Source: Prevotella sp. UBA2711
GTDB taxonomy: Bacteria > Bacteroidota > Bacteroidia > Bacteroidales > Bacteroidaceae
NCBI GenBank assembly: GCA_002354095.1
Contig: DEKX01000011.1
Location: forward strand, 1-47,138
Direction of reading: 5' to 3'
Length of the DNA: 47,138 bases
The stretch's first letter is position 1; each line of letters starts with the position of its first letter. Shown piece after piece: positions 1-7,401 of the stretch. The translations under genes and the position numbers were made by a program. Below the pieces are notes generated by a model. That model saw only the letters and a list, made by a program, of their open reading frames with translations. It was not told the DNA's origin and made no database searches.

Positions 1-3
1 GAG

Positions 4-22
4 TAATTAGTAATTAGTAATG
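4..22. repeat. Heptamer tandem repeat (taattag family)
   Basis: Two exact copies of taattag (4-10, 11-17) and a partial third unit. The same family, rotated or reverse-complemented, recurs at 3781-3811 and 12491-12511. It lies just before a terminator hairpin, so it is intergenic here. Confidence 0.7.
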
Positions 23-60
23 AAAATCCCTGCTGAGCATTGGGGCTCGGCGGGGATTTT
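23..60 (+). terminator. Rho-independent terminator of a gene left of the window
   Basis: A 16-bp stem (23-38 with 45-60, including three G-T pairs) closes a 6-nt loop and runs into a T tract on the plus strand (57-62). It most likely ends a plus-strand transcript whose gene lies outside the window. Confidence 0.8.
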
Positions 61-83
61 TTCTTGTTAAAATTTGGAGATTA

Positions 84-182
84 ATGAAAAAGCATTATTT
101 CGACCTGCAAGGCCGACAGTTGCCGGAGCGTCCTTCGGAAGGTGTATATATATTGATAACGGCAAAAAAAGATAAAAACTAA
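84..182 (+). CDS. 32-codon ORF resembling the C-terminal tail of a secreted protein
   Basis: ATG at 84 is preceded by ggaga and opens a 32-residue frame ending at TAA 180-182. The peptide contains YFDLQGRQL followed by PSEGVYI and a basic end. That pattern (Y-D-L-Q-G-R, then a Pro/Gly-rich turn, then G-V/I-Y-I) is what one sees at the extreme C-terminus of many Bacteroidetes surface and secreted proteins. There is no room for a larger protein: the frame is closed by TGA at 21-23. It is therefore either a fragment left by deletion of a larger gene or a free-standing micro-ORF. I cannot say which, or whether it is translated. Confidence 0.35.
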   Translation: MKKHYFDLQGRQLPERPSEGVYILITAKKDKN

Positions 183-246
183 GAGTGGGAAACTTTAGTT
201 AAGATAAAATAATTGAATTCTACTAACATTTTCCAATTTTTATGCT

Positions 247-254
247 TACCTTTG
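247..254 (+). promoter_or_regulatory. -7 box for the exbB operon
   Basis: TACCTTTG matches the Bacteroidetes TAnnTTTG -7 element and lies 21 nt before the ATG at 276. No clean TTTG is present at the usual 19-20 nt spacing upstream, so the -33 element is weak or absent. Confidence 0.6.
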
Positions 255-275
255 CAGAAAATTGTAAATAGAAGG

Positions 276-1091
276 ATGAAAAAATTGATTGTTTTTCTTG
301 CCATGATGGGGGTGATGCTGTGTGCGCAACCCTCGGTGGCACAGACGAAACAGCCGAAGGACTCAACGGAACTGGTGATGAACGATACCGTGGCAGCTGA
401 TTCGGCTATGGCATTGATTGATGCCGATTTGGAAGGTGGGGACACTGCTGAGGGCGGTGGATTGCACAAGCTGTTGAAATCGAAGTTTATCGAGGGTTCG
501 GCAGGCTTTATGTCGTTGGTGGCATTGGCACTGGTCATCGGCTTGGCATTCTGTATTGAACGGTTGATTTATCTGACGCTGTCGGAAATCGATGCCAAGC
601 GACTGATGCAGGACATTGACGCGAAGTTGACCGAAGGCGATGTGGAAGGGGCGAAAGAGCTCTGCCGACAGACGCGCGGCCCCGTGGCGAGCATCTGTTA
701 TCAAGGTCTGTTGCATATCAAGGAGCCCTTGGAGCAGATTGACCGCCAGTTGACGAATTATGGGTCGGTGCAGATAGCCAATATGGAGAAAGGCTGTTCG
801 TGGATTAAGCTCTTCATCGCCGTAGCTCCCTCGTTGGGATTCTTAGGAACGGTGATTGGTATGGTGATGGCGTTCGACCAGATACAGACGGCAGGCGACA
901 TCAGTCCTACCATTGTGGCATCGGGTATGAAGGTGGCGCTGATAACCACCATCTTCGGTATCATCGTGGCACTGATTCTGCAACTGTTCTACAACTATAT
1001 CCTCTCGAAAATCGAACATCTGACATCGCAGATGGAAGAGAGTGCCATAACGTTGATGGACAGCATATCTAAAATGAGGAATGAGAAATGA
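276..1091 (+). CDS. exbB: MotA/TolQ/ExbB-family proton channel protein
   Basis: 271 aa. Inner-membrane subunit of an ExbB-ExbD type motor that uses the proton gradient to energise TonB-dependent outer-membrane transport or a Tol-like function. The start is ATG 276, because MKKLIVFLAMMGVML with a cleavage-like AQ follows and the promoter sits just upstream. A long hydrophilic periplasmic segment comes next, then a first membrane span (around residues 72-95), a cytoplasmic helical region, and two further spans carrying the family motif APSLGFLGTVIGMVMAF. Such a cleaved N-terminal extension is common in Bacteroidetes ExbB proteins. The last codons overlap the next gene by 4 nt (ATGA). Assignment to the ExbB branch rather than TolQ rests on the two ExbD genes downstream. 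No tonB is present in the window. Confidence 0.9.
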   Translation: MKKLIVFLAMMGVMLCAQPSVAQTKQPKDSTELVMNDTVAADSAMALIDADLEGGDTAEGGGLHKLLKSKFIEGSAGFMSLVALALVIGLAFCIERLIYLTLSEIDAKRLMQDIDAKLTEGDVEGAKELCRQTRGPVASICYQGLLHIKEPLEQIDRQLTNYGSVQIANMEKGCSWIKLFIAVAPSLGFLGTVIGMVMAFDQIQTAGDISPTIVASGMKVALITTIFGIIVALILQLFYNYILSKIEHLTSQMEESAITLMDSISKMRNEK

Positions 1092-1465
1092 ATAATTTGG
1101 GTGGATATCTGTTGGCAGAGGTGATGCTGTGGCTGATGTACGCAGCTGTGGCAATAGCACTGGTGGCTGCTGTAGCATCGGCAGTGAAGTCGTGGCGCTA
1201 CCGTTATGACAGTATTTCTGCCAGCAATCGGGTGCCTCGCAAGAAAATAGCCTGGGGAATTGTGGCTTTCACCGTCATACTCCTGCTGGTAGCATGTCTG
1301 GCAGGCGCGTCGGAGCCGCTGATTATTAATGGCATCAGTTATACCAACCGCTTCTGGTTGAAGGTAACCGACGGACTGATTTCCTCGTCGCTGGTGCTGA
1401 TGTTCATTGCTGCCTGCTTCGTCGTCTTCGGCCTCTCAGGCATCAACCGAAAAGTCAAGTTTTAA
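1088..1465 (+). CDS. Small three-span membrane protein of the ExbB operon
   Basis: 125 aa with three hydrophobic segments (about residues 8-32, 55-75 and 97-118) and short polar connectors; no catalytic motif. It overlaps exbB by 4 nt, which implies translational coupling, and is followed by two exbD genes. It is probably an accessory membrane subunit specific to this order's ExbB-ExbD loci. I do not recognise a named family. A four-unit heptamer repeat begins directly at its stop codon. Confidence 0.75.
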   Translation: MNNLGGYLLAEVMLWLMYAAVAIALVAAVASAVKSWRYRYDSISASNRVPRKKIAWGIVAFTVILLLVACLAGASEPLIINGISYTNRFWLKVTDGLISSSLVLMFIAACFVVFGLSGINRKVKF

Positions 1466-1493
1466 AGTTCATAGTTCATAGTTCATAGTTCAT
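1466..1493. repeat. Heptamer tandem repeat, four copies of agttcat
   Basis: Four exact head-to-tail copies of agttcat start at the base after the TAA of the preceding gene and fill most of the 40-nt gap before exbD. The unit is the reverse complement (rotated) of the aactatg unit at 37785-37804. Confidence 0.85.
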
Positions 1494-1505
1494 AGTTTAA
1501 AGAAT

Positions 1506-2015
1506 ATGTTTTTCCGTCGAAAAAATAGAGAGATTCCTGAGTTGAATACTACTTCAACAGCCGACATATCGTTTATGCTGTTGGTGTTCTTTTTGGTGAC
1601 CTCGTCGATGGATACAGATAAAGGCCTGTCGCGCCAGTTGCCTCCGTTGGACGACGAACCCAAGAAGGAGGTGGACATCAGTCGGAGCAATGTGATGCAA
1701 ATCCGTCTGGACGCCCACGACTCGTTGTGGATTGACAATCAGGCGGCCACCCTTGCCACCCTGCAACAGCAAGTGGAATCGTTCGTGGCAAGCCGACAGA
1801 CAGAACAGTATGTGGTGGGTGTGCAAACCGACAGGGCGACGAGCTACGAAGCCTACTTCGAGATGCAGAACACCATCGTGGCTGCCTTCCGTCATCTGAG
1901 AGAAAAGATGGCGATGGCGCAGTACGGTCATCATTTTAACCAATGTACCCCAGAAGAGCGCGATGTGATTATCCGTCGCTATCCGTTGCGGGTCAGTGAA
2001 GCGAGGGCGATGTGA
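1506..2015 (+). CDS. exbD: ExbD/TolR-family biopolymer transport protein (first copy)
   Basis: 169 aa. A short basic cytoplasmic N-terminus (FFRRKN) is followed by one membrane span containing TADISFMLLVFF, whose Asp is the proton-carrying residue conserved in ExbD/TolR. The rest is a periplasmic domain. It works with the ExbB subunit encoded upstream. The stop TGA (2013-2015) lies one base before the ATG of the second copy. The C-terminal half is longer than in the second copy and shows a Tyr/Arg-rich end. Confidence 0.9.
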   Translation: MFFRRKNREIPELNTTSTADISFMLLVFFLVTSSMDTDKGLSRQLPPLDDEPKKEVDISRSNVMQIRLDAHDSLWIDNQAATLATLQQQVESFVASRQTEQYVVGVQTDRATSYEAYFEMQNTIVAAFRHLREKMAMAQYGHHFNQCTPEERDVIIRRYPLRVSEARAM

Positions 2016-2016
2016 T

Positions 2017-2484
2017 ATGAGCAGATTCCGTCGTAGAAACAGTCATGATGTGCCAGGGTTGAATCTTGCATCGATGCCGGATTTAATCTTTACCGTGCTG
2101 TTCTTCTTTATGATAGTGACCCACATGCGACAGACGGAACTGAAGGTGCGCTACGTGGTGCCGCAGGGTACGGAACTGGAGAAGACAGGACATAAAGGCA
2201 GTGTGGTGTATATATATATCGGTCGCCCCGTAGATAAACAGGGTCATGTGCTGAGCGACGAGACGCGAATACAGTTGAACGACCACTACGTGACGGTGGC
2301 TGAAATACCCGGTGCCATTGCTGAGGCTCGCGACCGTATGTCAACGGAAGACCGCATGCGCATGACGGTGAACATACATGCCGACAGACAGACGGAAATG
2401 GGCGTCATCAACGATGTGAAGCAAGCCCTGCGACAAGCAGGAGCCCTGCGCATCAATTATTCCGCAACAACTAAAGAACAATAA
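2017..2484 (+). CDS. exbD: ExbD/TolR-family biopolymer transport protein (second copy)
   Basis: 155 aa. ATG 2017 is chosen over an upstream GTG (1996) because homologous ExbD proteins begin with a short basic segment (SRFRRRN), as here. The single membrane span contains MPDLIFTVLFFFMI with the conserved Asp. The periplasmic domain includes VVYIYIGRP and ends with a typical ExbD alpha/beta pattern. Paired, non-identical ExbD subunits are usual in Bacteroidetes and may form a heteromeric plug in the ExbB pentamer. Confidence 0.9.
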   Translation: MSRFRRRNSHDVPGLNLASMPDLIFTVLFFFMIVTHMRQTELKVRYVVPQGTELEKTGHKGSVVYIYIGRPVDKQGHVLSDETRIQLNDHYVTVAEIPGAIAEARDRMSTEDRMRMTVNIHADRQTEMGVINDVKQALRQAGALRINYSATTKEQ

Positions 2485-2488
2485 ATAT

Positions 2489-2968
2489 ATGGCAGTACAG
2501 AAACTTGATCAGTTGGATAAGCAGATTCTGCGAATGATAGCAGAAGACGCACGAGTGCCCTTCCTGGAGGTGGCACGAGCCTGCAACGTAAGTGGTGCGG
2601 CTATCCATCAGCGTATTCAGAAACTGACGAACTTGGGTGTGCTAAAAGGTTCGCAGTTTGTGATTGACCCGGAAAAGATAGGGTATGAAACATGTGCCTA
2701 CATCGGTCTTAACCTGAAAAACCCAGAAGATTTTGACAAGGTGGTGGCAGCTTTACAAACTATTCCTGAGGTGACGGAGTGCCACTATACGACGGGTAAC
2801 TTCGATATGTTCATTAAAATATATGCGATGAACAACCATCACCTGCTGAACATCATCCACGACAAACTGCAACCTCTGGGATTGGCAAGCAGTGAGACAC
2901 TTATCTCGTTCCACTCGGCATTCAACAGGCAGTTGCCTGTGGTTGACTCGCCGTTGTTGGACGAATAA
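2489..2968 (+). CDS. Lrp/AsnC-family transcriptional regulator
   Basis: 159 aa. The N-terminal 60 residues form an AsnC-type helix-turn-helix (DQLDKQILRMIAEDARVPF, then a recognition helix in ACNVSGAAIHQRIQ). The C-terminal half is a RAM ligand-sensing domain ending in SFHSAFNRQLP. Such proteins assemble as octamers or larger and respond to amino acids. The gene starts 4 nt after exbD and is followed 18 nt later by thyA, so it is probably cotranscribed with both. The ligand cannot be deduced from sequence. Confidence 0.9.
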   Translation: MAVQKLDQLDKQILRMIAEDARVPFLEVARACNVSGAAIHQRIQKLTNLGVLKGSQFVIDPEKIGYETCAYIGLNLKNPEDFDKVVAALQTIPEVTECHYTTGNFDMFIKIYAMNNHHLLNIIHDKLQPLGLASSETLISFHSAFNRQLPVVDSPLLDE

Positions 2969-2986
2969 ATAAAAAGGAAAAAGTAT

Positions 2987-3781
2987 ATGAAACAGTATTT
3001 AGATATTCTGAACCGTATTCTGACGGAAGGCACCCAGAAGGGCGACCGTACAGGAACTGGTACGATCAGTATTTTCGGAACACAGTCGCGCTATAATCTC
3101 GCCGACGGGTTCCCCTTGCTGACCACCAAGAAACTGCACTTGAAGTCGATTATCTACGAACTGCTCTGGTTCCTGCGTGGCGATACCAACATCCACTGGC
3201 TCAAGGAACACGGGGTAAGCATTTGGGACGAATGGGCTGACGAGAACGGTGACCTGGGGCCTGTCTATGGGCACCAGTGGCGCTCATGGCCCGACTACGA
3301 CAAGGGCACTATTGACCAGATTCAGTATGTGGTTGACCAGATTAAGAACAATCCTAATTCACGACGCATGATTGTGTCGGCGTGGAACGTGGCTGAGGTG
3401 AATAAGATGGCGCTGCCTCCCTGTCATACCATCTTCCAGTTCTACGTGGCTGACGGACGCCTGTCGCTGCAACTCTATCAGCGCTCGGCTGACACCTTCC
3501 TGGGTGTGCCTTTCAATATTGCGTCGTACGCCTTGTTGCTGCAGATGATGGCGCAGGTGACTGGGTTGAAGGCAGGCGAGTTTATACATACCACCGGCGA
3601 TACGCACCTCTACCTGAATCACATTGAGCAGGCAAAACTCCAACTCACCCGTGAGCCGCGTCCGTTGCCCGTGATGAAAATCAACCCCGACGTGAAGAGT
3701 ATTTTCGACTTCCAGTACGAAGACTTCCAGTTGGAGGGCTACGACCCTTGGCCGCATATTAAAGCGGAGGTAAGTGTTTAA
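2987..3781 (+). CDS. thyA: Thymidylate synthase
   Basis: 264 aa, the same length as E. coli ThyA. It makes dTMP from dUMP with methylene-tetrahydrofolate, giving dihydrofolate. The nucleophile is Cys146 in MALPPCHTIFQF. The dUMP-binding Arg pair is in NSRRMIVSAWN, and the QRSADTFLGVPFNIASYA signature and the folate-binding C-terminus are intact. The gene is followed by dihydrofolate reductase, which recycles its product; the two are separated only by a heptamer-type repeat. Confidence 0.98.
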   Translation: MKQYLDILNRILTEGTQKGDRTGTGTISIFGTQSRYNLADGFPLLTTKKLHLKSIIYELLWFLRGDTNIHWLKEHGVSIWDEWADENGDLGPVYGHQWRSWPDYDKGTIDQIQYVVDQIKNNPNSRRMIVSAWNVAEVNKMALPPCHTIFQFYVADGRLSLQLYQRSADTFLGVPFNIASYALLLQMMAQVTGLKAGEFIHTTGDTHLYLNHIEQAKLQLTREPRPLPVMKINPDVKSIFDFQYEDFQLEGYDPWPHIKAEVSV

Positions 3782-3811
3782 ATGAGTAATAATTAGTAAT
3801 GAGTAATTAGT
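3781..3811. repeat. Degenerate heptamer repeat between thyA and folA
   Basis: About four units of the agtaatt/agtaatg family fill nearly the whole gap between the thyA stop and the folA ATG. The family matches 4-22 and 12491-12511. Confidence 0.65.
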
Positions 3812-4291
3812 ATGAGGATATCCATCATTGCGGCTGTAGCTCGCAACAATGCTATTGGCTATAAGAATAAACTGTTGTATTGGTTGCCCAACGACCTGAA
3901 GCATTTCAAGGCCCTCACCACAGGACATACCATCCTGATGGGGCGCAAAACTTTTGAGAGTCTGCCTAAGGGCGCGCTGCCCAACCGCCGAAACTGCGTG
4001 CTGACGCGTACGGTGAAGGAACTGCCCGGTTGTGAGTGCTTCGCATCGTGGGATGATTTCATCAAGACCTGCAGTGATGACGAGGAAATCTATATCATCG
4101 GTGGTGCACGCGTATATCACGACTTGATGGATAAAGCCGATCGGCTCTGTCTGACGGAGATTGATGATGAGCCCCAAAAGGCAGATGCCTTCTTCCCCGA
4201 TTACGGCGATTGGCTGTTCTCAAAACAAGAAGTACATTCAAAGGATGAAAAGCATGACTTCGACTATACTTTCGTAGAATACGTTCGGTAG
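3812..4291 (+). CDS. folA: Dihydrofolate reductase
   Basis: 159 aa, the standard bacterial length. It reduces dihydrofolate to tetrahydrofolate with NADPH. Visible motifs are the N-terminal ISIIAAVARNNAIGYKNKLLYWLPNDLKHFK with the catalytic acidic residue in LPNDLK (shown here in parts: IIAAVARNNAIG and LPNDLKHFKALT), the NADPH-binding ILMGRKTFESLPKGALPNR, and IYIIGGARVYHDLM near the C-terminus. It completes the thymidylate cycle with the upstream thyA. Its stop lies 4 nt from the convergent stop of the methyltransferase gene. Confidence 0.97.
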   Translation: MRISIIAAVARNNAIGYKNKLLYWLPNDLKHFKALTTGHTILMGRKTFESLPKGALPNRRNCVLTRTVKELPGCECFASWDDFIKTCSDDEEIYIIGGARVYHDLMDKADRLCLTEIDDEPQKADAFFPDYGDWLFSKQEVHSKDEKHDFDYTFVEYVR

Positions 4292-4295
4292 GTCG

Positions 4296-5543
4296 TCAAT
4301 CCTTGAGACTAAGAATAGGCGCATATTCCGTTGGGATGTGCGTCGTTTTTATTTTCCACTCTTTAGGATAGAGATTGTTGGCTCGCGTACCTATATTCTT
4401 TGCGGGACCCAACACCTGTCCCATGAAGGTGACATTCACCATGCCGCGCGGAGCGTCGGGAGACAGTGCCAGTGCTTCGCGCCTCAGATACGCCATCGCT
4501 TGGGTGTAGGAAAGGGCGACTTGCGGATAGTCGGTTGGCTCGTTTTCCGCATTCATGATGCAGAAATTTTTCGACTGCACTCGGGATTTTTTTCCACTGC
4601 ACTCGGATTTCTTTTCGAGTGCACTCGGAAAATCAGCCCCCTTTTTCCTCAATACGCACATAAACAATCCTTCGCCACGGGTAATGCCAGGGATAAAGCG
4701 ATAGACGGGTTCGTGGAAGTCGGGGAGCAGCGAACCGGTGATATTCCATTCGGGACGTACGTCTATCTGAATGACCTCGGCATCGTAAGTGTCGAGAATC
4801 CAACGGATGTTTTCCTCGTTCTCCTTTGTATTAAAGGTACACGTACTATATATAAATAAGCCTCCAGCGTTCAGACACTCCCAGGCATCGCTCACTATCT
4901 CGCGTTGCAATTGCCAGCACTTTTCCACGTTCTGGGGGCTCCATTCACGGATGGTTGCTTCGTCTTTGCGGAACATTCCCTCGCCAGAACAGGGCACATC
5001 GCAAAGAATGAGGTCGAACTTCATCTTCGACTTGCGGTAGTCGCGAGGATAGTTGTTGGTGACGATATGGCGGGCATACCCCCACTTTTGCACGTTCTCC
5101 GAAAGAATATTGGCGCGATTGTGAATCGGTTCGTTGCTGTAGAGAACAGCATCCTCAGGCAAAGCCGAACGGAGCAGTGTTGACTTGCCGCCAGGTGCCG
5201 CACAGAGGTCGAGGACCGTCAGCTGTCGGCTGTTGGCTATGGGCTGTTGGCGGAGTACTTCGTCTAAGAACATCGATGAGGCTTCCTGCACGTAGTAGCA
5301 CCCTGCATGGAAGAGCGGGTCGAACGTAAAGTTAGGTCTGCTTTCCAAATAGAACCCATGTCGGCACCAAGGCACTGGTTGATGGCTGACGGCTAACTGC
5401 CCTTCGCCAGTTGCAGTCTTCTTCGGGTTCAGCCGAATACTCACAGGAGCCTCCTCCTCGAACGAGTGAAGGTACTGTTCGAAGCGCTGCTCACCCATCA
5501 ATCGGCGGGTGGTTTCCATGAATGCGATAGGTAATTCTGCCAT
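4296..5543 (-). CDS. rsmF: rRNA (cytosine-5-)-methyltransferase, RsmB/RsmF (NOL1/NOP2/Sun) family
   Basis: 415 aa. It should transfer a methyl group from S-adenosylmethionine to C5 of a cytosine in 16S rRNA. Motifs in order: SAM site DLCAAPGGKSTLL, DVPCSGEGMFR with the first catalytic-region Cys, and YSTCTFNTKENEENI with the second. The start is ATG 5543 (MAELPIAF) rather than an in-frame upstream start, because a -7 box ends only 8 nt before it. Two repeat-derived tracts interrupt the frame: heptamers at 5220-5247 just before the SAM motif (residues around PIANSRQL), and a GAGTGCACTC-type array at 4567-4632 in the linker before the C-terminal RNA-binding domain. The reading frame remains open through both. 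Confidence 0.93.
   Translation of the reverse strand: MAELPIAFMETTRRLMGEQRFEQYLHSFEEEAPVSIRLNPKKTATGEGQLAVSHQPVPWCRHGFYLESRPNFTFDPLFHAGCYYVQEASSMFLDEVLRQQPIANSRQLTVLDLCAAPGGKSTLLRSALPEDAVLYSNEPIHNRANILSENVQKWGYARHIVTNNYPRDYRKSKMKFDLILCDVPCSGEGMFRKDEATIREWSPQNVEKCWQLQREIVSDAWECLNAGGLFIYSTCTFNTKENEENIRWILDTYDAEVIQIDVRPEWNITGSLLPDFHEPVYRFIPGITRGEGLFMCVLRKKGADFPSALEKKSECSGKKSRVQSKNFCIMNAENEPTDYPQVALSYTQAMAYLRREALALSPDAPRGMVNVTFMGQVLGPAKNIGTRANNLYPKEWKIKTTHIPTEYAPILSLKD
4567..4632. repeat. GAGTGCACTC-type repeat array inside rsmF
   Basis: Three units of about 22 nt, each a (t)tttc(g/c)a(c/g)tgcactcgg core with an A/T tract, sit in frame in rsmF. The core cgagtgcactcg (third unit) is a perfect 12-bp palindrome. 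The encoded stretch is rich in Ser, Lys and Cys (for example LEKKSECSGKKSRVQSK) and lies in a linker. Related units form the intergenic array at 20332-20397. Confidence 0.75.
5220..5247. repeat. Heptamer repeat inside rsmF
   Basis: Four 7-nt units, cagctgt cggctgt tggctat gggctgt, in phase. On the coding strand the unit is of the aacagcc type. It encodes the segment around QPIANSRQ immediately before the SAM-binding motif. Confidence 0.65.
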
Positions 5544-5551
5544 CTTGGTCG

Positions 5552-5581
5552 CAAAGTTACTAATTTTTTTTTGTACTTTTG
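5552..5581. promoter_or_regulatory. Divergent -7 boxes for rsmF (minus) and the DUF6249 operon (plus)
   Basis: On the minus strand TAACTTTG (5559-5552) ends 8 nt before the rsmF ATG, so the mRNA should have almost no leader. On the plus strand TACTTTTG (5574-5581) precedes the ATG at 5639 by 57 nt. A T-rich tract separates the two boxes. Confidence 0.65.
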
Positions 5582-5638
5582 CAACTAATTGGAAGAATGT
5601 CACGTCTAACGAGTAAACAAAACAATTTTAAAAGACAA

Positions 5639-6343
5639 ATGAACATGAAAAAAGGTATAATCGTTTTGACACTGTTGCTGACACTTGGAATGTGTGTCCC
5701 AACGTTAGCACAAAAGCACCGTCACACCCCGCGGGGTACAGAACTGGTGGATACAACAAAGCAAAGCTCTGCTATTGACGCCTTCTCGGACACTACTTCG
5801 GTAGATTCGGTTTTTGACGCTTCTAACACGAGCAGTGCTAATTTCCAGTGGGATAGTGATAATGACGAGGATGTAGAAAAGGCTTTCTCGTATTTAGATA
5901 ATTTTTTAGAGAAGCATACGTGGTTAGCTTGGATTCTCGCTGTCGTCTTTGTCATCTTCATATTCCTGCTCGTGTTCTCGCCCATTATCATTATATTGCT
6001 GCTCATCTATTTCGTCAATAGGAATAGGAAGCAGAAGATGAAGATGGCACAGATGGCTATGGAAAACGGACAACCTATTCCTAACCAGGTATTGCAGCAA
6101 CCTGAGGGCGAAATCACCGACGAGTATCAGAAGGGATTGCGACAGTGCTTCGTAGGTGTCGGATTGGCTATATTCCTGGGGATAGCAGCTGATGGAATCG
6201 GTTTCGGCATCGGTGCACTGGTCTTCTTTATCGGACTGGGTAAGGTGATTGCTGCCAAGACAGCCGGGAAGAAGAATGCAAGAGAAAATGACTTAAATAG
6301 AAACAATTATAATAACGACTTAAATCAACAAGATTATGACTAA
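5639..6343 (+). CDS. DUF6249-type membrane protein
   Basis: 234 aa (start 5639; ATG 5645 is an equally possible start two codons on). It has a signal peptide (KKGIIVLTLLLTLGMCVPTLAQ), then a Ser/Asp-rich periplasmic segment of about 65 residues, a long membrane span (WILAVVFVIFIFLLVFSP and following), a cytoplasmic basic stretch with the ENGQPIP motif typical of this family, and two more hydrophobic segments near the C-terminus. Function is unknown. It overlaps the PspC gene by 8 nt and heads an operon with an ECF sigma factor, suggesting a role in envelope-stress sensing, but that is inference from context. Confidence 0.8.
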   Translation: MNMKKGIIVLTLLLTLGMCVPTLAQKHRHTPRGTELVDTTKQSSAIDAFSDTTSVDSVFDASNTSSANFQWDSDNDEDVEKAFSYLDNFLEKHTWLAWILAVVFVIFIFLLVFSPIIIILLLIYFVNRNRKQKMKMAQMAMENGQPIPNQVLQQPEGEITDEYQKGLRQCFVGVGLAIFLGIAADGIGFGIGALVFFIGLGKVIAAKTAGKKNARENDLNRNNYNNDLNQQDYD

Positions 6344-6542
6344 GAGACTGTATCGTTCAGACGACCGTGTGATAGCAGGCGTATGTTCAGGTATTGCAGA
6401 GTATTTGGATTTTGACCCAGTGGCTGTGCGCTTGGGATATGCTTTCCTGACACTGGCTACATGCTTCTCAGGAGTATTGTTCTATATTGTGGCATGGATC
6501 GTGATGCCTGAAAAGAATAGAATCCTACCACCACAACAGTAA
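6336..6542 (+). CDS. PspC-domain membrane protein
   Basis: 68 aa, essentially only the PspC domain: RSDDRVIAGVCSGIAEYLDFDP followed by one membrane span (FLTLATCFSGVLFYIVAWIVMP). PspC proteins in proteobacteria take part in the phage-shock envelope-stress response. The stand-alone short form is common in Bacteroidetes. It overlaps the previous gene by 8 nt, and its TAA directly abuts the ATG of the sigma factor gene. Confidence 0.9.
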   Translation: MTKRLYRSDDRVIAGVCSGIAEYLDFDPVAVRLGYAFLTLATCFSGVLFYIVAWIVMPEKNRILPPQQ

Positions 6543-7070
6543 ATGATAAACCCAACTGACATCTCTCTTGTAGCGCAGGTGGCTGTGTTAGGCAATAAAA
6601 GGGCTTTCGATGAGCTCGTACGCCGATATCAGTCACCGGTGCGCCGTTTCTTCTTGCATCAGACGCTGGGAGATGAGCAGTTGAGCGACGACTTGGCACA
6701 AGATACCTTTATCAAGGCTTATACCAACATCGCTAAGTTCCGTGGTCTGGCTTCTTTCCAGACGTGGTTGATGCGAATAGCCTATAACGTGTTTTACGAC
6801 TATACCAGGTCGAAAAAGCAGACCGACGATATTGACGGTATTCAGCACCCATCGCTACAGGCGAGTACTGCGGTCGGTATGGATGTCTATGCAGCGTTGC
6901 GACAGCTGAAGTCTGAAGAGCGAACATGTATCACACTCCAGTTGATTGATGGATATGATATTGTCGGAATTGCGAAAATTACAGGGATGAAGGAGGGTAC
7001 CGTGAAGTCGCACCTCTCAAGGGGCAAAGAGAAATTGGCAAACTATTTAAAGCAGAATGGTTATGGATAA
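6543..7070 (+). CDS. ECF-family RNA polymerase sigma factor
   Basis: 175 aa. Sigma region 2 is visible in DELVRRYQSPVRRFF through DDLAQDTFIKAYTNI and FQTWLMRIAYNVFYDY. Region 4 with its helix-turn-helix is LQLIDGYDIVGIAKITGM followed by KEGTVKSHLSRGKEKL. Regions 1.1 and 3 are absent, as expected for ECF factors. The following gene overlaps it by 14 nt and encodes a membrane protein, the usual arrangement for a sigma factor and its controlling partner. The regulon is not predictable here. Confidence 0.95.
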   Translation: MINPTDISLVAQVAVLGNKRAFDELVRRYQSPVRRFFLHQTLGDEQLSDDLAQDTFIKAYTNIAKFRGLASFQTWLMRIAYNVFYDYTRSKKQTDDIDGIQHPSLQASTAVGMDVYAALRQLKSEERTCITLQLIDGYDIVGIAKITGMKEGTVKSHLSRGKEKLANYLKQNGYG

Positions 7071-7401
7071 ACAGAATGATGCGTTGCTGCAACAGTTCTT
7101 CAGTGAAGCAGCACAAAGGACGATAGAAGACAATGGTTTTACGGAGCGGGTGATGAACCAATTGCCCGGTAGAATGCTGCGTTTCGAACGTATTTGGACG
7201 GCTGGCTGTATCGTCATTGCGGCTATGCTGTTCACCTTCTTCCACGGATGGGAGTTGCTGATAGTGCAGGCTGAGGTGTGGCTCCGCACTACTTTGGCAG
7301 AAGTGCCGCAGGTAAGCCCGCTGATGGCAGTCTTTGCATTGTTTAGTCTGTTGCTGATAGGGGCTTACGAACTGATCAATTACGAACGGGTTGTTCGATG
7401 A
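7057..7401 (+). CDS. DUF5056-type membrane protein, putative anti-sigma partner
   Basis: 114 aa. The N-terminal cytoplasmic part reads DALLQQFFSEAAQ and EDNGFTERVMNQLP, the pattern of Bacteroidales DUF5056 proteins encoded next to ECF sigma factors. Two membrane spans follow (about residues 44-65 and 84-106). It starts at ATG 7057 or 7063 inside the sigma gene. There is no zinc-binding anti-sigma motif. A regulatory role over the upstream sigma factor is inferred from overlap and topology. Its 3' end overlaps the convergent PorE-like gene by 26 nt. Confidence 0.75.
   Translation: MVMDKQNDALLQQFFSEAAQRTIEDNGFTERVMNQLPGRMLRFERIWTAGCIVIAAMLFTFFHGWELLIVQAEVWLRTTLAEVPQVSPLMAVFALFSLLLIGAYELINYERVVR

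Noticed and set aside
3359..4177. 272-codon open frame on the minus strand opposite thyA and folA
   Set aside because: It spans two genuine, motif-complete genes on the other strand and has no promoter or family motif.
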